Assembly (NCBI RefSeq): GCF_900090205.1
Contig: NZ_LT607802.1
Coordinates: forward strand, 3,746,548 to 3,810,547
Direction: 5' to 3'
Length of the DNA: 64,000 nt
Source: Vogesella sp. LIG4
GTDB lineage: Bacteria > Pseudomonadota > Gammaproteobacteria > Burkholderiales > Chromobacteriaceae
Part shown: in pieces, positions 1 to 8,726 of the stretch
Numbering within the stretch: position 1 is the first letter of the stretch
Layout: each line of letters starts with the position of its first letter
Notes under the pieces: model-generated
What the model was told of the DNA's origin: nothing
Databases searched by the model: none
Seen by the model: the letters and a program-made list of their open reading frames with translations, nothing else
Translations under genes and position numbers: made by a program

Positions 1-123
1 ATTTGAATTTTCAATTTTTCAGATTCGCAGATTTGTTGACAGTAAGCCGCCACTACAGCCAATGATGCTGCGCCGGGCAGACCCCGAGTCATGACCGAGC
101 GGCAGCACAGGAGGAGACCCACC
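1..123 (+). promoter_or_regulatory. Leader of the CoA-ligase gene
   Basis: The first 40 bases are AT-rich and hold a TTGACA at 36-41 that could serve as a -35 box, but no convincing -10 follows at the right distance. A strong ribosome binding site, AGGAGGAG, lies at about 109-116, just before the ATG at 124. An in-frame ATG at 91 has no such site, so I take 124 as the real start. Confidence 0.35.
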
Positions 124-1728
124 ATGACCCAGTCTGCCCATGTCGACCGCTTCGTCATCGACAACCTGCCACCGCCGGAGCTGTGGCCGGAGTTGTGCTT
201 CACCCGGCCGGAGCTGCAGTTTCCGCCGCGGCTCAATGCCGCGGTGCGCCTGCTCGACGATGCCGTGGCCGAAGGCCATGGCGAGCGCACCGCCATCATC
301 GGCAAGGATGGCAGCTGGACCTACGCCCAGCTGCAGGCGCAGGTCAACCGGCTGGCGCGGCTGCTGTGCGAGGACATGGGCCTGCAGCCGGGCAACCGCG
401 TGCTGCTGCGCGGCGCCAATTCGCCGATGTTCGCCGCGCTGTGGCTGGCGGTGTGGAAGGCCGGCGGCGTAGCGGTGGGCACCATGCCCTTGCTGCGCGC
501 CAAGGAGCTGAAGCAGATCCTGCAGCTGGCGCAGATCAGCCATGCGCTGTGCGACGCGCAGCTGGCCGAGGAGCTGCTGCTGGCGCAGCAGGACTGCCCG
601 GCGCTGCAGCAGGTGCAGCTGTACGGCAGCGCCGGCTTCGAGCGCCTGCTGGCCGCCAAGCCGGACGACTTCACCGCGGTGGATACCGCCGCCAGCGACC
701 CGGCACTGATCGCCTTCACCTCCGGCACCACCGGCGTGCCCAAGGGCTGCATCCACTTCCACCGCGACGTGATGGTGATGTGCGAACTGGTGCCGCGCCA
801 CTTCCTGCAGCCGCAGGCCGGCGATGTGTTCATCGGCACCCCGCCGCTGGCCTTCACCTTCGGCCTGGGCGCGCTGCTGTGCTTCCCGCTGTACAGCCGA
901 GCCAGCACCGTGCTGCTGGAGCGGCTGCCGGCCGAGGAGCTGGCGCAGGCCATTGCCCGCCACCGCGCCACCATCTGCGCCACCTCGCCCACCGCCTACC
1001 GGCAGATGACACCGTTGGCCGCACGCTACGACCTGTCCAGCCTGCAGAAATGCCTGTCCGCCGGCGAGGCGCTGGCCACCGCCACCCGCGAACACTGGCA
1101 TGCCGCCACCGGCATCCAGATCCACGATGGCATCGGCGGTACCGAGATGATCCACATCTACATCGCCTCGCGCCCCGAGCAGTACCGGCCGGGCGCCATC
1201 GGCAAGCCGCTGCCGGGCTTCGAAGCCATGCTGGTGGACGACGACATGCGCCCGGTGCCGGTGGGCAGCGAGGGCAAGCTGGCGATCAAGGGACCGACCG
1301 GCTGCCGCTACCTGGCCGACGAGCGGCAGCAGAAATATGTGCGCCAGGGCTGGAACATCACCGGTGACACCTTCCATCAGGATGCGGACGGCTATTTCTA
1401 CTACCACGCGCGGGTGGACGACATCATCGTCACTTCCGGCTACAACGTGGCCGGGCCGGAGGTGGAATCGGTGCTGCTGGAGCACCCGGCGGTGGCCGAG
1501 TGCGCGGTGATAGGAATACCGGATGCCGATCGCGGGCAGATCCTGAAGGCTTTCGTGGTGCTGGCCACCGGCCACGCCGCCAGCGATGGCCTGGTGAAGG
1601 AGTTGCAGGATTTCGTGAAGCAGCAGGCGGCGCCGTACAAGTACCCGCGCGCGGTGAGTTTCGTGGCGGCGCTGCCGCGCACCGAAACCGGCAAGCTGCA
1701 GCGTTTCAAGCTGCAGCAGCTGCCCTGA
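124..1728 (+). CDS. AMP-forming aryl/acyl-CoA ligase (benzoate-CoA ligase-like)
   Basis: Activates a carboxylic acid with ATP to an acyl-adenylate and then to a CoA thioester in the cytoplasm. The 534-residue length and motif order fit the adenylate-forming (ANL) superfamily: P-loop TSGTTGVPKG at about 199-208, GIGGTEM at about 336-342, a TGD near 414, and the C-terminal catalytic lysine in TETGKLQRF at about 524. Overall wording resembles benzoate-CoA and 2-aminobenzoate-CoA ligases, so an aromatic or branched acid is the likely substrate, but the sequence alone does not fix it. The gene converges on a MarR regulator 18 bp downstream; MarR proteins often sense aromatic acids or their CoA esters, which supports an aromatic substrate by inference only. 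Confidence 0.85.
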   Translation: MTQSAHVDRFVIDNLPPPELWPELCFTRPELQFPPRLNAAVRLLDDAVAEGHGERTAIIGKDGSWTYAQLQAQVNRLARLLCEDMGLQPGNRVLLRGANSPMFAALWLAVWKAGGVAVGTMPLLRAKELKQILQLAQISHALCDAQLAEELLLAQQDCPALQQVQLYGSAGFERLLAAKPDDFTAVDTAASDPALIAFTSGTTGVPKGCIHFHRDVMVMCELVPRHFLQPQAGDVFIGTPPLAFTFGLGALLCFPLYSRASTVLLERLPAEELAQAIARHRATICATSPTAYRQMTPLAARYDLSSLQKCLSAGEALATATREHWHAATGIQIHDGIGGTEMIHIYIASRPEQYRPGAIGKPLPGFEAMLVDDDMRPVPVGSEGKLAIKGPTGCRYLADERQQKYVRQGWNITGDTFHQDADGYFYYHARVDDIIVTSGYNVAGPEVESVLLEHPAVAECAVIGIPDADRGQILKAFVVLATGHAASDGLVKELQDFVKQQAAPYKYPRAVSFVAALPRTETGKLQRFKLQQLP

Positions 1729-1746
1729 GCCGCCAGCCGGGCTGGC

Positions 1747-2280
1747 TTACGCCGGAGGAGCCCCCTCTTCCGGCGCCATCACGCCACCTTGTGCCAGGTG
1801 GCTTTTCAGTTTGCCCAGCAGGGCGGACAGGCTGTCCAGCTCGGCGGGCTCCAGTCCGCCGAACAGCGACATCACCCAGCGCTCGTGTTCCGCCGCCATG
1901 GCGGCGAACTCCTGGCGCCCTTTCGCCGTCAGGCTCACCAGGTAGGCGCGGCGGTCGTCCGGGGCGTCAACACGGGCGATCAGCCCCTCTTCCACCAGCC
2001 GGTCCACCAGGCCGGTGACATTGCCGCCGGTCACCATCATGCGCTGCGACAGCTCGCGCATGCGCAGACCCTCCGGGTAGCGCTGCAGCTGCGCCATCAG
2101 GTCGAAGCGCGGCAAGGTGGTGTCGAACTGCAGCCGCAGCATGGTGCGCAGCTGCGATTCCACCAGATTGTGACAGGCCAGCAGCTTCAGCCAGGCGCGC
2201 AGCGCTTCGTGCGAACCGGCAGGCAGGTCGCGGGCAGGTGGCGAATCCGGGGAGGGCGTGGAGGACATGGGTTCTGGCAT
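1747..2280 (-). CDS. MarR-family transcriptional regulator
   Basis: A 177-residue winged-helix regulator. The middle of the protein has the MarR pattern: a recognition helix in RMRELSQRMMVTGGNVTGLV, then the wing with DAPDDRRAYLVSLT, flanked by helices for dimerisation. Such proteins usually bind a palindrome near their own promoter and release it on binding a small phenolic or CoA ligand. The start at 2280 (MPEPMSS) is preferred over an upstream frame that has no ribosome site; a second ATG at 2268 is also possible. It is convergent with the CoA ligase, so co-regulation is plausible but unproven. Confidence 0.85.
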   Translation of the reverse strand: MPEPMSSTPSPDSPPARDLPAGSHEALRAWLKLLACHNLVESQLRTMLRLQFDTTLPRFDLMAQLQRYPEGLRMRELSQRMMVTGGNVTGLVDRLVEEGLIARVDAPDDRRAYLVSLTAKGRQEFAAMAAEHERWVMSLFGGLEPAELDSLSALLGKLKSHLAQGGVMAPEEGAPPA

Positions 2281-2370
2281 GACGTTGGCTCGGAATGCCG
2301 CAAATTCTAATCCATTGTTCAAGCCGGCGGCACGACTTGTAACAGGGCGGCACCTTGGCCGCAAAAACAA

Positions 2371-2394
2371 AAAGAGGCTGGCCGCGGCCAACCT
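2371..2394 (-). terminator. tex terminator built from the over-represented 10-mer
   Basis: Read on the minus strand, this is a hairpin with stem GAGGTTGGCCG and its near-perfect complement, followed by TTTTTGTTTTT. The stem is made of two back-to-back copies (one imperfect) of the GTTGGCCGC word that is abundant in this window. A further near copy, CTTGGCCGCA, lies at 2354-2363. It sits 19 bp after the tex stop codon, in the position of a Rho-independent terminator. Confidence 0.75.
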
Positions 2395-2412
2395 CTCCGT
2401 TGCTGCGACGCC

Positions 2413-4719
2413 TTATTTTTTCATCAGCTTGGCAAACGCCGCCGCCATGGCGCCGCCGCCCTGCTCCTGCTGCGCCTGCTGCCGCGGCTTGCCACCACCG
2501 CGCGGCTCGCTGCGGCCGGCGCCGCTGCGGCTGCTGGTACCCGGCTCGTCGTCCAGGCGCATGGTCAGCGCGATGCGCTTGCGCGGCACGTCCACCTCCA
2601 GCACCTTCACCTTCACCACCTGGCCGGCCTTCACCACCGTGCGCGGGTCGTCCACGTACTTGGTGGACAGCGCCGAGATATGCACCAGGCCGTCCTGGTG
2701 CACGCCGATATCGACGAAGGCGCCGAAGTTGGCCACGTTGGTCACCACGCCTTCCAGCACCATGCCCGGCTGCAGGTCCTTGATGTCCTCCACGCCGTCC
2801 TGGAAGGTGGCGGTTTCGAACGCCGGGCGCGGGTCGCGGCCGGGTTTTTCCAGTTCCTTGAGGATGTCGATCACCGTGGGCAGGCCGAAGCGCTCGTCGG
2901 TGTAGTCGGTGGCGCGCACGCTCTTGATGAAGCTGATGTCACCGATGATGTCCTTCACCGCGCGGCCGGTCTTGCCGACGATGCCTTCCACCACCGGGTA
3001 GGCTTCCGGGTGCACCGAGGAGGCATCCAGCGGGTTGGCTCCGCCCATGATGCGCAGGAAGCCGGCCGCCTGCTCGAAGGTCTTGTCGCCCAGGCGGCTG
3101 ACTTTCAGCAGCTCGCGGCGGCTCTTGAAGGCGCCGTTGGCGTCGCGGTGGGCCACGATGTTGGCCGCAAGCGTGCTGTTGAGGCCGGAGACGCGGGTGA
3201 GCAGCGGCACCGAGGCCATGTTCACGTCCACACCCACCGCGTTCACGCAGTCTTCCACCACCGCGTCCAGGCTGCGCGCCAGCTGGCTCTGGTTCACGTC
3301 GTGCTGGTACTGGCCGACGCCGATGGATTTCGGGTCGATCTTCACCAGCTCGGCCAGCGGGTCCTGCAGGCGGCGGGCGATGGACACCGCGCCGCGCAGG
3401 CTCACGTCCAGATCGGGGAATTCCTTCGCCGCCAGTTCGGAGGCGGAGTACACCGAGGCGCCCGCCTCGCTGACCACGATCTTGTTCATCGGCAGCTGCG
3501 GGAAGGCGCGGATCAGCTCCTGCGCCAGCTTGTCGGTTTCGCGGCTGGCGGTGCCGTTGCCGATGGCGATCAGCTCCACCTTGTGGCGGGTGCACAGCGC
3601 CGCCAGGGTGGCGATGGAGCGGTCCCAGTCGCGGCGCGGCTCATGCGGAAAGATGGTGGTGGTATCCAGCAGCTTGCCGGTGTTGTCCACCACCGCCACC
3701 TTCACGCCGGTGCGCAGGCCCGGGTCCAGGCCCAGGGTGGCGCGCGGGCCGGCCGGCGCGGCCAGCAGCAGGTCCTTGAGGTTGGCCGCAAACACCTTGA
3801 TGGCTTCGGCGTCGGCAGCTTCCTTGATGCGCGACATCAGTTCCAGTTCCAGCGACAGGAATATCTTGGCACGCCAGGTCAGGCGCACGCCGTCCAGCAG
3901 CCACTTGTCGGCGGCACGACCGGCATCCTTGATGCCGAACTGTGCGGCCACCAGCTCCTCGTAGGCGGAGCGCTGCGTCAGCGGGGTATCGTCCGGCTGG
4001 TACTTCAACGCCAGGCTCAGCACGCCCTCGTTACGGCCGCGCAGCAGCGCCAGCGCGCGGTGCGACGGCGTGGTCTTCAGCAGCTCGCGGTGGGCAAAGT
4101 AGTCGGCAAACTTGGCGCCTTCCTGCTCCTTGCCGGCCACCACCGTGGCGGCCAGCTCGGCCTCACCCCACAGCTTGTCGCGCAGGCGGCCCAGCAGCAC
4201 CGCATCCTCGGCAAAACGCTCGATGAGGATGGCGCGGGCACCATCCAGCGCCGCCTTGGTATCGGCCACGCCCTTGTCGGCATCCACGAAGCCTGCGGCC
4301 AACGTTTCCGGGTGCTGCGTCGGGTCGGCCAGCAGGCTGTCGGCCAGCGGCTCCAGCCCCGCTTCACGCGCAATCTGCGCCTTGGTACGGCGCTTGGGCT
4401 TGTACGGCAGGTACAGGTCTTCCAGCGTGGTCTTGTTGTCGGCGCCGTAAATGGCCGCTTCCAGCTGCGGTGTCAGCTTGTCCTGCTCGGCAATGCTCTT
4501 GAGGATGCTGTCGCGGCGGTCGTCCAGCTCGCGCAGGTACACCAGGCGCTCACCGAGCATGCGCAGCTGGGTGTCGTCCAGGCCGCCGGTGGCTTCCTTG
4601 CGGTAGCGGGCGATGAAGGGGATGGTGGCGCCCTCGTCGATCAGGGCAATGGTGGCGCTGACTTGCGCTTCGCGGACATTCAGTTCGGTAGCCAGGCGGC
4701 TGGCGATGCTCTTCAACAT
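2413..4719 (-). CDS. tex: Tex transcription accessory protein, S1 RNA-binding
   Basis: A cytoplasmic nucleic-acid-binding protein of 768 residues, the usual size for Tex. The order of parts matches the family: helical N-terminal Tex region, YqgF/RNase H-like domain starting near 328 ([16 protein letters not shown]), helix-hairpin-helix region near 501-560 ([20 protein letters not shown]), and a C-terminal S1 domain near 645-715 ([20 protein letters not shown]). The last 40 residues are a basic, low-complexity tail rich in G, Q and R. The start at MLKSIASRL matches the conserved Tex N-terminus; the frame is open further upstream but runs into the neighbouring terminator. Two uptake-like 10-mers lie in the coding sequence at 3160 and 3781, and one in reverse at 4294. 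Confidence 0.95.
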   Translation of the reverse strand: MLKSIASRLATELNVREAQVSATIALIDEGATIPFIARYRKEATGGLDDTQLRMLGERLVYLRELDDRRDSILKSIAEQDKLTPQLEAAIYGADNKTTLEDLYLPYKPKRRTKAQIAREAGLEPLADSLLADPTQHPETLAAGFVDADKGVADTKAALDGARAILIERFAEDAVLLGRLRDKLWGEAELAATVVAGKEQEGAKFADYFAHRELLKTTPSHRALALLRGRNEGVLSLALKYQPDDTPLTQRSAYEELVAAQFGIKDAGRAADKWLLDGVRLTWRAKIFLSLELELMSRIKEAADAEAIKVFAANLKDLLLAAPAGPRATLGLDPGLRTGVKVAVVDNTGKLLDTTTIFPHEPRRDWDRSIATLAALCTRHKVELIAIGNGTASRETDKLAQELIRAFPQLPMNKIVVSEAGASVYSASELAAKEFPDLDVSLRGAVSIARRLQDPLAELVKIDPKSIGVGQYQHDVNQSQLARSLDAVVEDCVNAVGVDVNMASVPLLTRVSGLNSTLAANIVAHRDANGAFKSRRELLKVSRLGDKTFEQAAGFLRIMGGANPLDASSVHPEAYPVVEGIVGKTGRAVKDIIGDISFIKSVRATDYTDERFGLPTVIDILKELEKPGRDPRPAFETATFQDGVEDIKDLQPGMVLEGVVTNVANFGAFVDIGVHQDGLVHISALSTKYVDDPRTVVKAGQVVKVKVLEVDVPRKRIALTMRLDDEPGTSSRSGAGRSEPRGGGKPRQQAQQEQGGGAMAAAFAKLMKK

Positions 4720-4798
4720 GCGGCGGGATTCTGTTCGAAAAACGGAAGCCGCTACTGTAACGGCATGCGCTGGAAAAGCAAGCCGCGCGGCGTGTAAA

Positions 4799-4830
4799 AC
4801 ACAAGGCCCGGCATGCGCCGGGCCTTGTGT
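4799..4830 (-). terminator. Terminator after the STAS-like gene
   Basis: A 14-bp perfect stem (ACACAAGGCCCGGC and its complement) with a 4-base ATGC loop, followed on the minus strand by GTTTTAC. It sits 18 bp past the stop of the STAS-like gene and before tex, so the two are probably separate transcripts. Confidence 0.8.
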
Positions 4831-4848
4831 CTGCAAGCATGCAGCGTA

Positions 4849-5205
4849 TTACACCGCCACCGGGCGCAGCAGCCAGGCCTGCGCCTCCTCAGCCGTTTCG
4901 AAGTATTCGGCATGGCTATGGGTGAGCATGCTGGAAATATGAGATGCCAGGTTGATCCACACATCGTTGCGCACAATGGCGAAGCGGCCGAAGTCGTTCT
5001 CGTGCGCACGCATGAAGCGCACCTCCTCCATGGCCATGTCGAGGGTGAAATCCTTCATGCCGGACAGGTCCAGCAGCACATCCGGCTTGCCGTGCTCCCC
5101 GGCACGCTTGAGCAGAGCCTGTTCCAGCAGCTTGAAATCGCCGAGGGTGAACTCGTTGAACAGTGCTACATCCAGGCCATATTCCTGTTCGCGGATGGAA
5201 ATCAT
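4849..5205 (-). CDS. STAS/SpoIIAA-like small cytoplasmic protein
   Basis: A 118-residue protein with no signal or membrane segment. The strand-helix pattern with DVLLDLSGMKDFTLDMAMEE is like the SpoIIAA/STAS fold found in anti-sigma antagonists and in stand-alone SpoIIAA-like proteins. The C-terminal part (YFETAEEAQAWL) is typical of the latter group, in which the last helix follows an FxxxxEAxxWL pattern. The start ATG has AGGAG seven bases upstream. No kinase or sigma partner is adjacent, so a partner-switch role is only a possibility. It is transcribed alone and closed by a strong terminator. Confidence 0.6.
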   Translation of the reverse strand: MISIREQEYGLDVALFNEFTLGDFKLLEQALLKRAGEHGKPDVLLDLSGMKDFTLDMAMEEVRFMRAHENDFGRFAIVRNDVWINLASHISSMLTHSHAEYFETAEEAQAWLLRPVAV

Positions 5206-5275
5206 GTCGGGCTCCTTTCTGGGTCTTGGCAACCTGCCCCCTTGTGAGCGGTGCCGGCTAAATTCACTCTGAATT

Positions 5276-6106
5276 CTAGCGGCGACTGGCCAGAATACCG
5301 CTGAGAATAATCAAACCCATGGCAAACAGTTCGCCCAGGCTCAGTACATGCTGCCACACCAGCACGCCGAACAGCGCAGAAAATACGACAGTCAGATAAG
5401 ACAGATTGGCCACCAGCAGCTTGCGGCCAACCTTGTAGGCGCGGGTCATCGCCAGCTGCGCGATCATCGCGGTGATGCCCAGCCCGGCAATCCACGGCAG
5501 GTTGGCCGCCGTAAGCGGGTGCCAGGGCTGCCACAGCATCAGCAAGAGCCCGCCCAGGGTGGAAATCAGCGCGAAGTAGAACACCGTGCGCCATTCCGCC
5601 TCGCCGGCCTGCCCCAGCTCGCGCACGTGCAGGTAGGACCAGCCGGCGAGAAAGCCCGAGCCCAGCCCCACCAGCCCCGGCAGCAGGCCAACCCCTTGCA
5701 GCGTGGGCTTGAGCAGCAGCGCCACGCCGGCAAAACCCAGCGCCATGGCCAGCACCGCCGGCGGCGACAGCCGCTCGCGCAGCAGGATCACCGACAGCAG
5801 CGCCAGGAACAGCGGCGAGGTGTAGTTGAGGGTGACGGCGGTGGATAGCGGCAGATGGCTGATGCCGTAGAAGTAGCACAGCAGCGATACATAGCCCAGC
5901 ACACCACGCTGCAGGTGGCGCGCCAGCAGGGGCGTGGCGAACGACTGCCGCCGCAGCAGCGCGCTGCCGCCCAGCAACAGCACGGCGAAGGCGGTGCGCC
6001 AGAACACCAGCTCCACCGTGCCCAGCGTGGCGGCGGCCAGCTTGACGAACACCCCCATCAGGCCGAAGTTTGCCGCGGCCAGCAGCATCCACCAGGCGCC
6101 GTTCAC
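5276..6106 (-). CDS. EamA/DMT-superfamily transporter (second of a pair)
   Basis: An inner-membrane protein of 276 residues with about ten hydrophobic segments forming two EamA repeats. It ends in a conserved block with AMTRAYKVGRKLLVANLSYLT that it shares with its upstream neighbour. The best start is a GTG (VNGAWWMLLAA) that overlaps the TGA stop of the previous gene in a GTGA junction, indicating translational coupling. DMT proteins export or import small metabolites; the substrate cannot be read from sequence. Tandem paralogues in one operon could act as separate pumps or as a heteromeric pair. Confidence 0.85.
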   Translation of the reverse strand: MNGAWWMLLAAANFGLMGVFVKLAAATLGTVELVFWRTAFAVLLLGGSALLRRQSFATPLLARHLQRGVLGYVSLLCYFYGISHLPLSTAVTLNYTSPLFLALLSVILLRERLSPPAVLAMALGFAGVALLLKPTLQGVGLLPGLVGLGSGFLAGWSYLHVRELGQAGEAEWRTVFYFALISTLGGLLLMLWQPWHPLTAANLPWIAGLGITAMIAQLAMTRAYKVGRKLLVANLSYLTVVFSALFGVLVWQHVLSLGELFAMGLIILSGILASRR

Positions 6107-6960
6107 CGGCCGCCCCGGATCGCCAGCAGGCCGCAGGCCACGATCAGCGCCATGCCGATCAGCGCGGAAGCCGCCAGCGTCTGCCCCTGGAACAGCACGC
6201 CCAGCAGCGCGGAAAACACCACGGTGAGGTAGGACAGGCTGGACACCAGGTACTTGCGCCCTTCCTTGTAGGCGCGCGTCATCGCCAGCTGCCCGCCCAG
6301 GCCGAACAGGCCCACGGCAAGCAGCTGCAGCAGCGACGGCAGATCCGGCAGCGCGAAGCCGCCACGCAGCAGCACGATGGCCAGCCCGAACAGCGAAGCC
6401 AGCAGGAAGAACCAGAACACGATCACCGACGGCGCCTCGCCCAGCTCGCCCAGCTCGCGCACATGGAACACCGCCAGCCCGGCGCACAGGCCGGAACCCA
6501 GGCCGATCAGCCCCGGCAGCCACTGCCCGGCATCAAAGGTTGGCCGCAGGATGAAGCTGATGCCGGCCAGGCCCAGCAGCAGCGCCAGCAGTACCGGTGG
6601 TGACAGCCGCTCGCCGCGCAGCAGCACGAAGCACACCGCGAACGACAGCGAGGAGGTGTAGTTGAGGGTGACGGCGGTAGCCAGCGGCAGGTGCGTCAGC
6701 GCATAGAACAGCATGGCCATCGACAGATAGCCCATCATGCTGCGCTTGGCATGCGCGCCCAGGTGCGGGGTAAGCAGCTGGCGGGGGTTGCGCAGCATGC
6801 CGGGCAGCAACAGCAGGAAGCCGACCAGGGTGCGGTAGAACAGCACCTCGAAGGAATCGAAATGGCCGCCCAGCCGGGCGGCGAAGAAGCTCATCAGGGC
6901 AAAGAAAACGGCGGCGACCACCATCCAGCCGGAACCCAGCCGGGCAAACCATTGCTGCAT
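6103..6960 (-). CDS. EamA/DMT-superfamily transporter (first of a pair)
   Basis: A 285-residue membrane protein with about ten hydrophobic segments in two EamA repeats. It is a paralogue of the following gene: both share LPLATAVTLNYTSxL-type blocks after the fourth segment and AMTRAYKxGRKxLVxxLSYLT in the second repeat. The start ATG lies two bases after the stop of the upstream secreted-protein gene, so the three genes probably form one operon. An uptake-like 10-mer lies inside the gene at 6539. Confidence 0.87.
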   Translation of the reverse strand: MQQWFARLGSGWMVVAAVFFALMSFFAARLGGHFDSFEVLFYRTLVGFLLLLPGMLRNPRQLLTPHLGAHAKRSMMGYLSMAMLFYALTHLPLATAVTLNYTSSLSFAVCFVLLRGERLSPPVLLALLLGLAGISFILRPTFDAGQWLPGLIGLGSGLCAGLAVFHVRELGELGEAPSVIVFWFFLLASLFGLAIVLLRGGFALPDLPSLLQLLAVGLFGLGGQLAMTRAYKEGRKYLVSSLSYLTVVFSALLGVLFQGQTLAASALIGMALIVACGLLAIRGGR

Positions 6961-6962
6961 GC

Positions 6963-7478
6963 TTACGCCCCCTTGCCGCGCGCCACGCTGGCGCCCAGGC
7001 ACAAGGCGGCAAAGGCCTTGCGGTAGCGGTGGAACTCGGAGGCGTTGGCCGCACAGTCGGCATACAGCGCGCTGCGGCCATCCTGCTGCACCACCCGCAG
7101 GTGGCTGCGCAGTATCCACAGCCCGTTCAGCACGTACTCGCCCTCGCGGTATTCCAGCACCAGGCGCCCGGTCTTGCGCTGCAGTTCTGCCTTGCCGGCG
7201 GCCTCGCGGTTGCCCTGCGGCTTGCGGTAGCCATCGGCCAGCCGCGCCATCGGCTCCCGGCCCTGCAAGCGCTCGCGCCACAGCCGCACGGCCACGCCGC
7301 TGCGCTCGCGGTCTTCCGCCAGCGGTGGCAGCACGCGGATGCCGCCCTGGCTGTCGGGGCGTACCTTCCAGCCGGCGGGCAGCTCGAAGCTGACGCCCAG
7401 TGCGGGGTTTCGGTAAGGCACCGCCTGGGCGGCGGCGGCAAGCAGCAAACTAAGGAACAGCAGGCGGTGGGGGCGCAT
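6963..7478 (-). CDS. Secreted or periplasmic hypothetical protein
   Basis: A 171-residue protein I cannot assign to a family with confidence. The first 19 residues look like a cleavable signal peptide (MRPHRLLFLSLLLAAAAQA followed by VPYRNP), and this is why I choose this start over the longer open frame. The mature part begins with a pattern like LGVSFELPAGWKV, seen in small exported proteins with PsbP/DcrB-like folds, but that link is weak. It is the first gene of a probable three-gene operon with the two DMT transporters. It carries one uptake-like 10-mer at 7044. Confidence 0.6.
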   Translation of the reverse strand: MRPHRLLFLSLLLAAAAQAVPYRNPALGVSFELPAGWKVRPDSQGGIRVLPPLAEDRERSGVAVRLWRERLQGREPMARLADGYRKPQGNREAAGKAELQRKTGRLVLEYREGEYVLNGLWILRSHLRVVQQDGRSALYADCAANASEFHRYRKAFAALCLGASVARGKGA

Positions 7479-7567
7479 GGGTGGGCTGTCGGCAACAAGA
7501 TAAGGCGCGCTGATCCGCGCTTCAGACGAAACGCCCTTCGCCACGCGAAAGGCGTGCAGCAAGAAAT

Positions 7568-7589
7568 ACGGCGCGGAAATCCGCGCCGT
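7568..7589 (-). terminator. Possible terminator after the Rieske oxygenase gene
   Basis: A 10-bp perfect stem ACGGCGCGGA with a two-base loop, followed on the minus strand by ATTTCTTGC, which is a weak T tract. It lies about 30 bp past the stop codon. Confidence 0.5.
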
Positions 7590-7593
7590 CGTC

Positions 7594-7608
7594 ATTGTGC
7601 CGCACAAT
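7594..7608. promoter_or_regulatory. Inverted repeat ATTGTGC-C-GCACAAT
   Basis: A perfect 7-1-7 dyad between the Rieske gene stop and its terminator. It has the same arms as the dyad in front of phaP (18763-18779) but a shorter spacer. Its position downstream of a gene argues against an operator, so it may be chance or a protein site with another role. Confidence 0.3.
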
Positions 7609-7616
7609 ACAGTGTC

Positions 7617-8726
7617 TTAGCCAGCCAGATGTTCGCCCATCAGGCGGCGGTAGAACTCGTGGAAGTGCTGCATGCCGTCCTCGGTGGGCGACTGGTAGGG
7701 GCCGACCTCGCTCTCGCCGCGCAGCCACAACGCCTTGCGGCCATCGTGCATGCGCTGGCAGATCTCGTCGTCCTCCACCGCGGTTTCGAAGTAGGCTGCC
7801 TGCTCGGCCTCGACGAAATCCGGCTCGAACCACAGGATGTCTTCCGGGTAGTAGAACTCGGTGATCACCGTGCACTGCTCCGGCCCCTTGGGCACCACCA
7901 CGCTTACCACCAGTACGTGCGGGTACCACTCCACCATGATGTTGGGGTAGTAGGTGAGCCAGATGGCGCCGAATTCCGGCTGCTGGTCGGCGTAGCGCTT
8001 GAGCACTTCCTCGTGCCACTTGCCGTACACCTTGCTGCCGGAGCGCGCCAGCTTGTTCTTCACCCCCACGGTCTGCACGTGGTACTGGTCGCCCCATTCC
8101 CACTTCAGGTCGCCGCAGTTGACGAAGTTGCCAAGGCCCGGGTGGAACGGGTCCACATGGTAGTCCTCGGAATACACCTCAATGAAAGTCTTCCAGTTGA
8201 AGTTGTATTCGGTGGTGAAGGACTTGTGGTAGCCGTAGCCTTCAAAGTTCATGTGCCTGGCCACGCCCAGCCTGGCCAGGTCGGCGGCCACATCGCGGCG
8301 GGCGTCGAACAGCAGGCCGTTCCAGCGGGTGAGCGCGGTCTGGTTCAGGTTCAGGCACGGTGTTTCCGGGAAGTGCGGCGCGCCCTGCAGCTTGCCGCCC
8401 GCATCGTAGGTCCAGCCGTGCAGATTGCACACGATGTGGTTGCCGTTGCCGCGCCCCTGGTAGATCAGGGCCTGGCGGTGGCGGCAGACATTGGAGATCA
8501 GCTTGATGTCGCCATCGACATTCTTGAGCATCTTGCCGTGGCCCATCCAGTCCAGCGTCTGGTAGTCGCCGGCGTTCGGCACCATCAGTTCGTGGCCATA
8601 GTACTGCGGGGCATCGGCAAACAGGATCTTCTGTTCCAGCTGGTAATAAGCCGGGTCGAAGTAGGTAAAGATGGGCAACTGCGCAGCAGAAGCCGTGAGC
8701 AACTGGGACGAAGCCAGATCAGACAT
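7617..8726 (-). CDS. Rieske-type ring-hydroxylating oxygenase, large subunit
   Basis: A 369-residue non-heme iron oxygenase component. The N-terminal Rieske domain has the [2Fe-2S] ligand pattern CRHRQ, 15 residues, then CNLHGW (C-x-H ... C-x2-H). The catalytic domain has the mononuclear iron motif EDYHVDPFH (two His, with a carboxylate later). These enzymes need an electron-supplying reductase or ferredoxin, but none is encoded nearby, so the partner must be elsewhere. The substrate is unknown: single-gene members of this group act on aromatic acids or quaternary amines. The ATG at 8726 is preferred over a GTG nine bases upstream because the GGAGG lies about 10 bases before it. Confidence 0.85.
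   Translation of the reverse strand: MSDLASSQLLTASAAQLPIFTYFDPAYYQLEQKILFADAPQYYGHELMVPNAGDYQTLDWMGHGKMLKNVDGDIKLISNVCRHRQALIYQGRGNGNHIVCNLHGWTYDAGGKLQGAPHFPETPCLNLNQTALTRWNGLLFDARRDVAADLARLGVARHMNFEGYGYHKSFTTEYNFNWKTFIEVYSEDYHVDPFHPGLGNFVNCGDLKWEWGDQYHVQTVGVKNKLARSGSKVYGKWHEEVLKRYADQQPEFGAIWLTYYPNIMVEWYPHVLVVSVVVPKGPEQCTVITEFYYPEDILWFEPDFVEAEQAAYFETAVEDDEICQRMHDGRKALWLRGESEVGPYQSPTEDGMQHFHEFYRRLMGEHLAG

Noticed and set aside
36..64. A sigma-70 promoter for the first CoA-ligase gene starting at TTGACA (36-41)
   Set aside because: The -35 is good but no -10 better than CCAATG lies at 17 bp, so I list it only as a weak possibility.
2680..4797. A 705-codon plus-strand open frame opposite tex
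   Set aside because: Shadow of tex caused by high third-position GC; no domain recognisable.
4799..4830. Long palindrome considered as an inverted uptake-type pair
   Set aside because: Its arms (ACAAGGCCCGGC) do not contain the 10-mer; it is an ordinary terminator.
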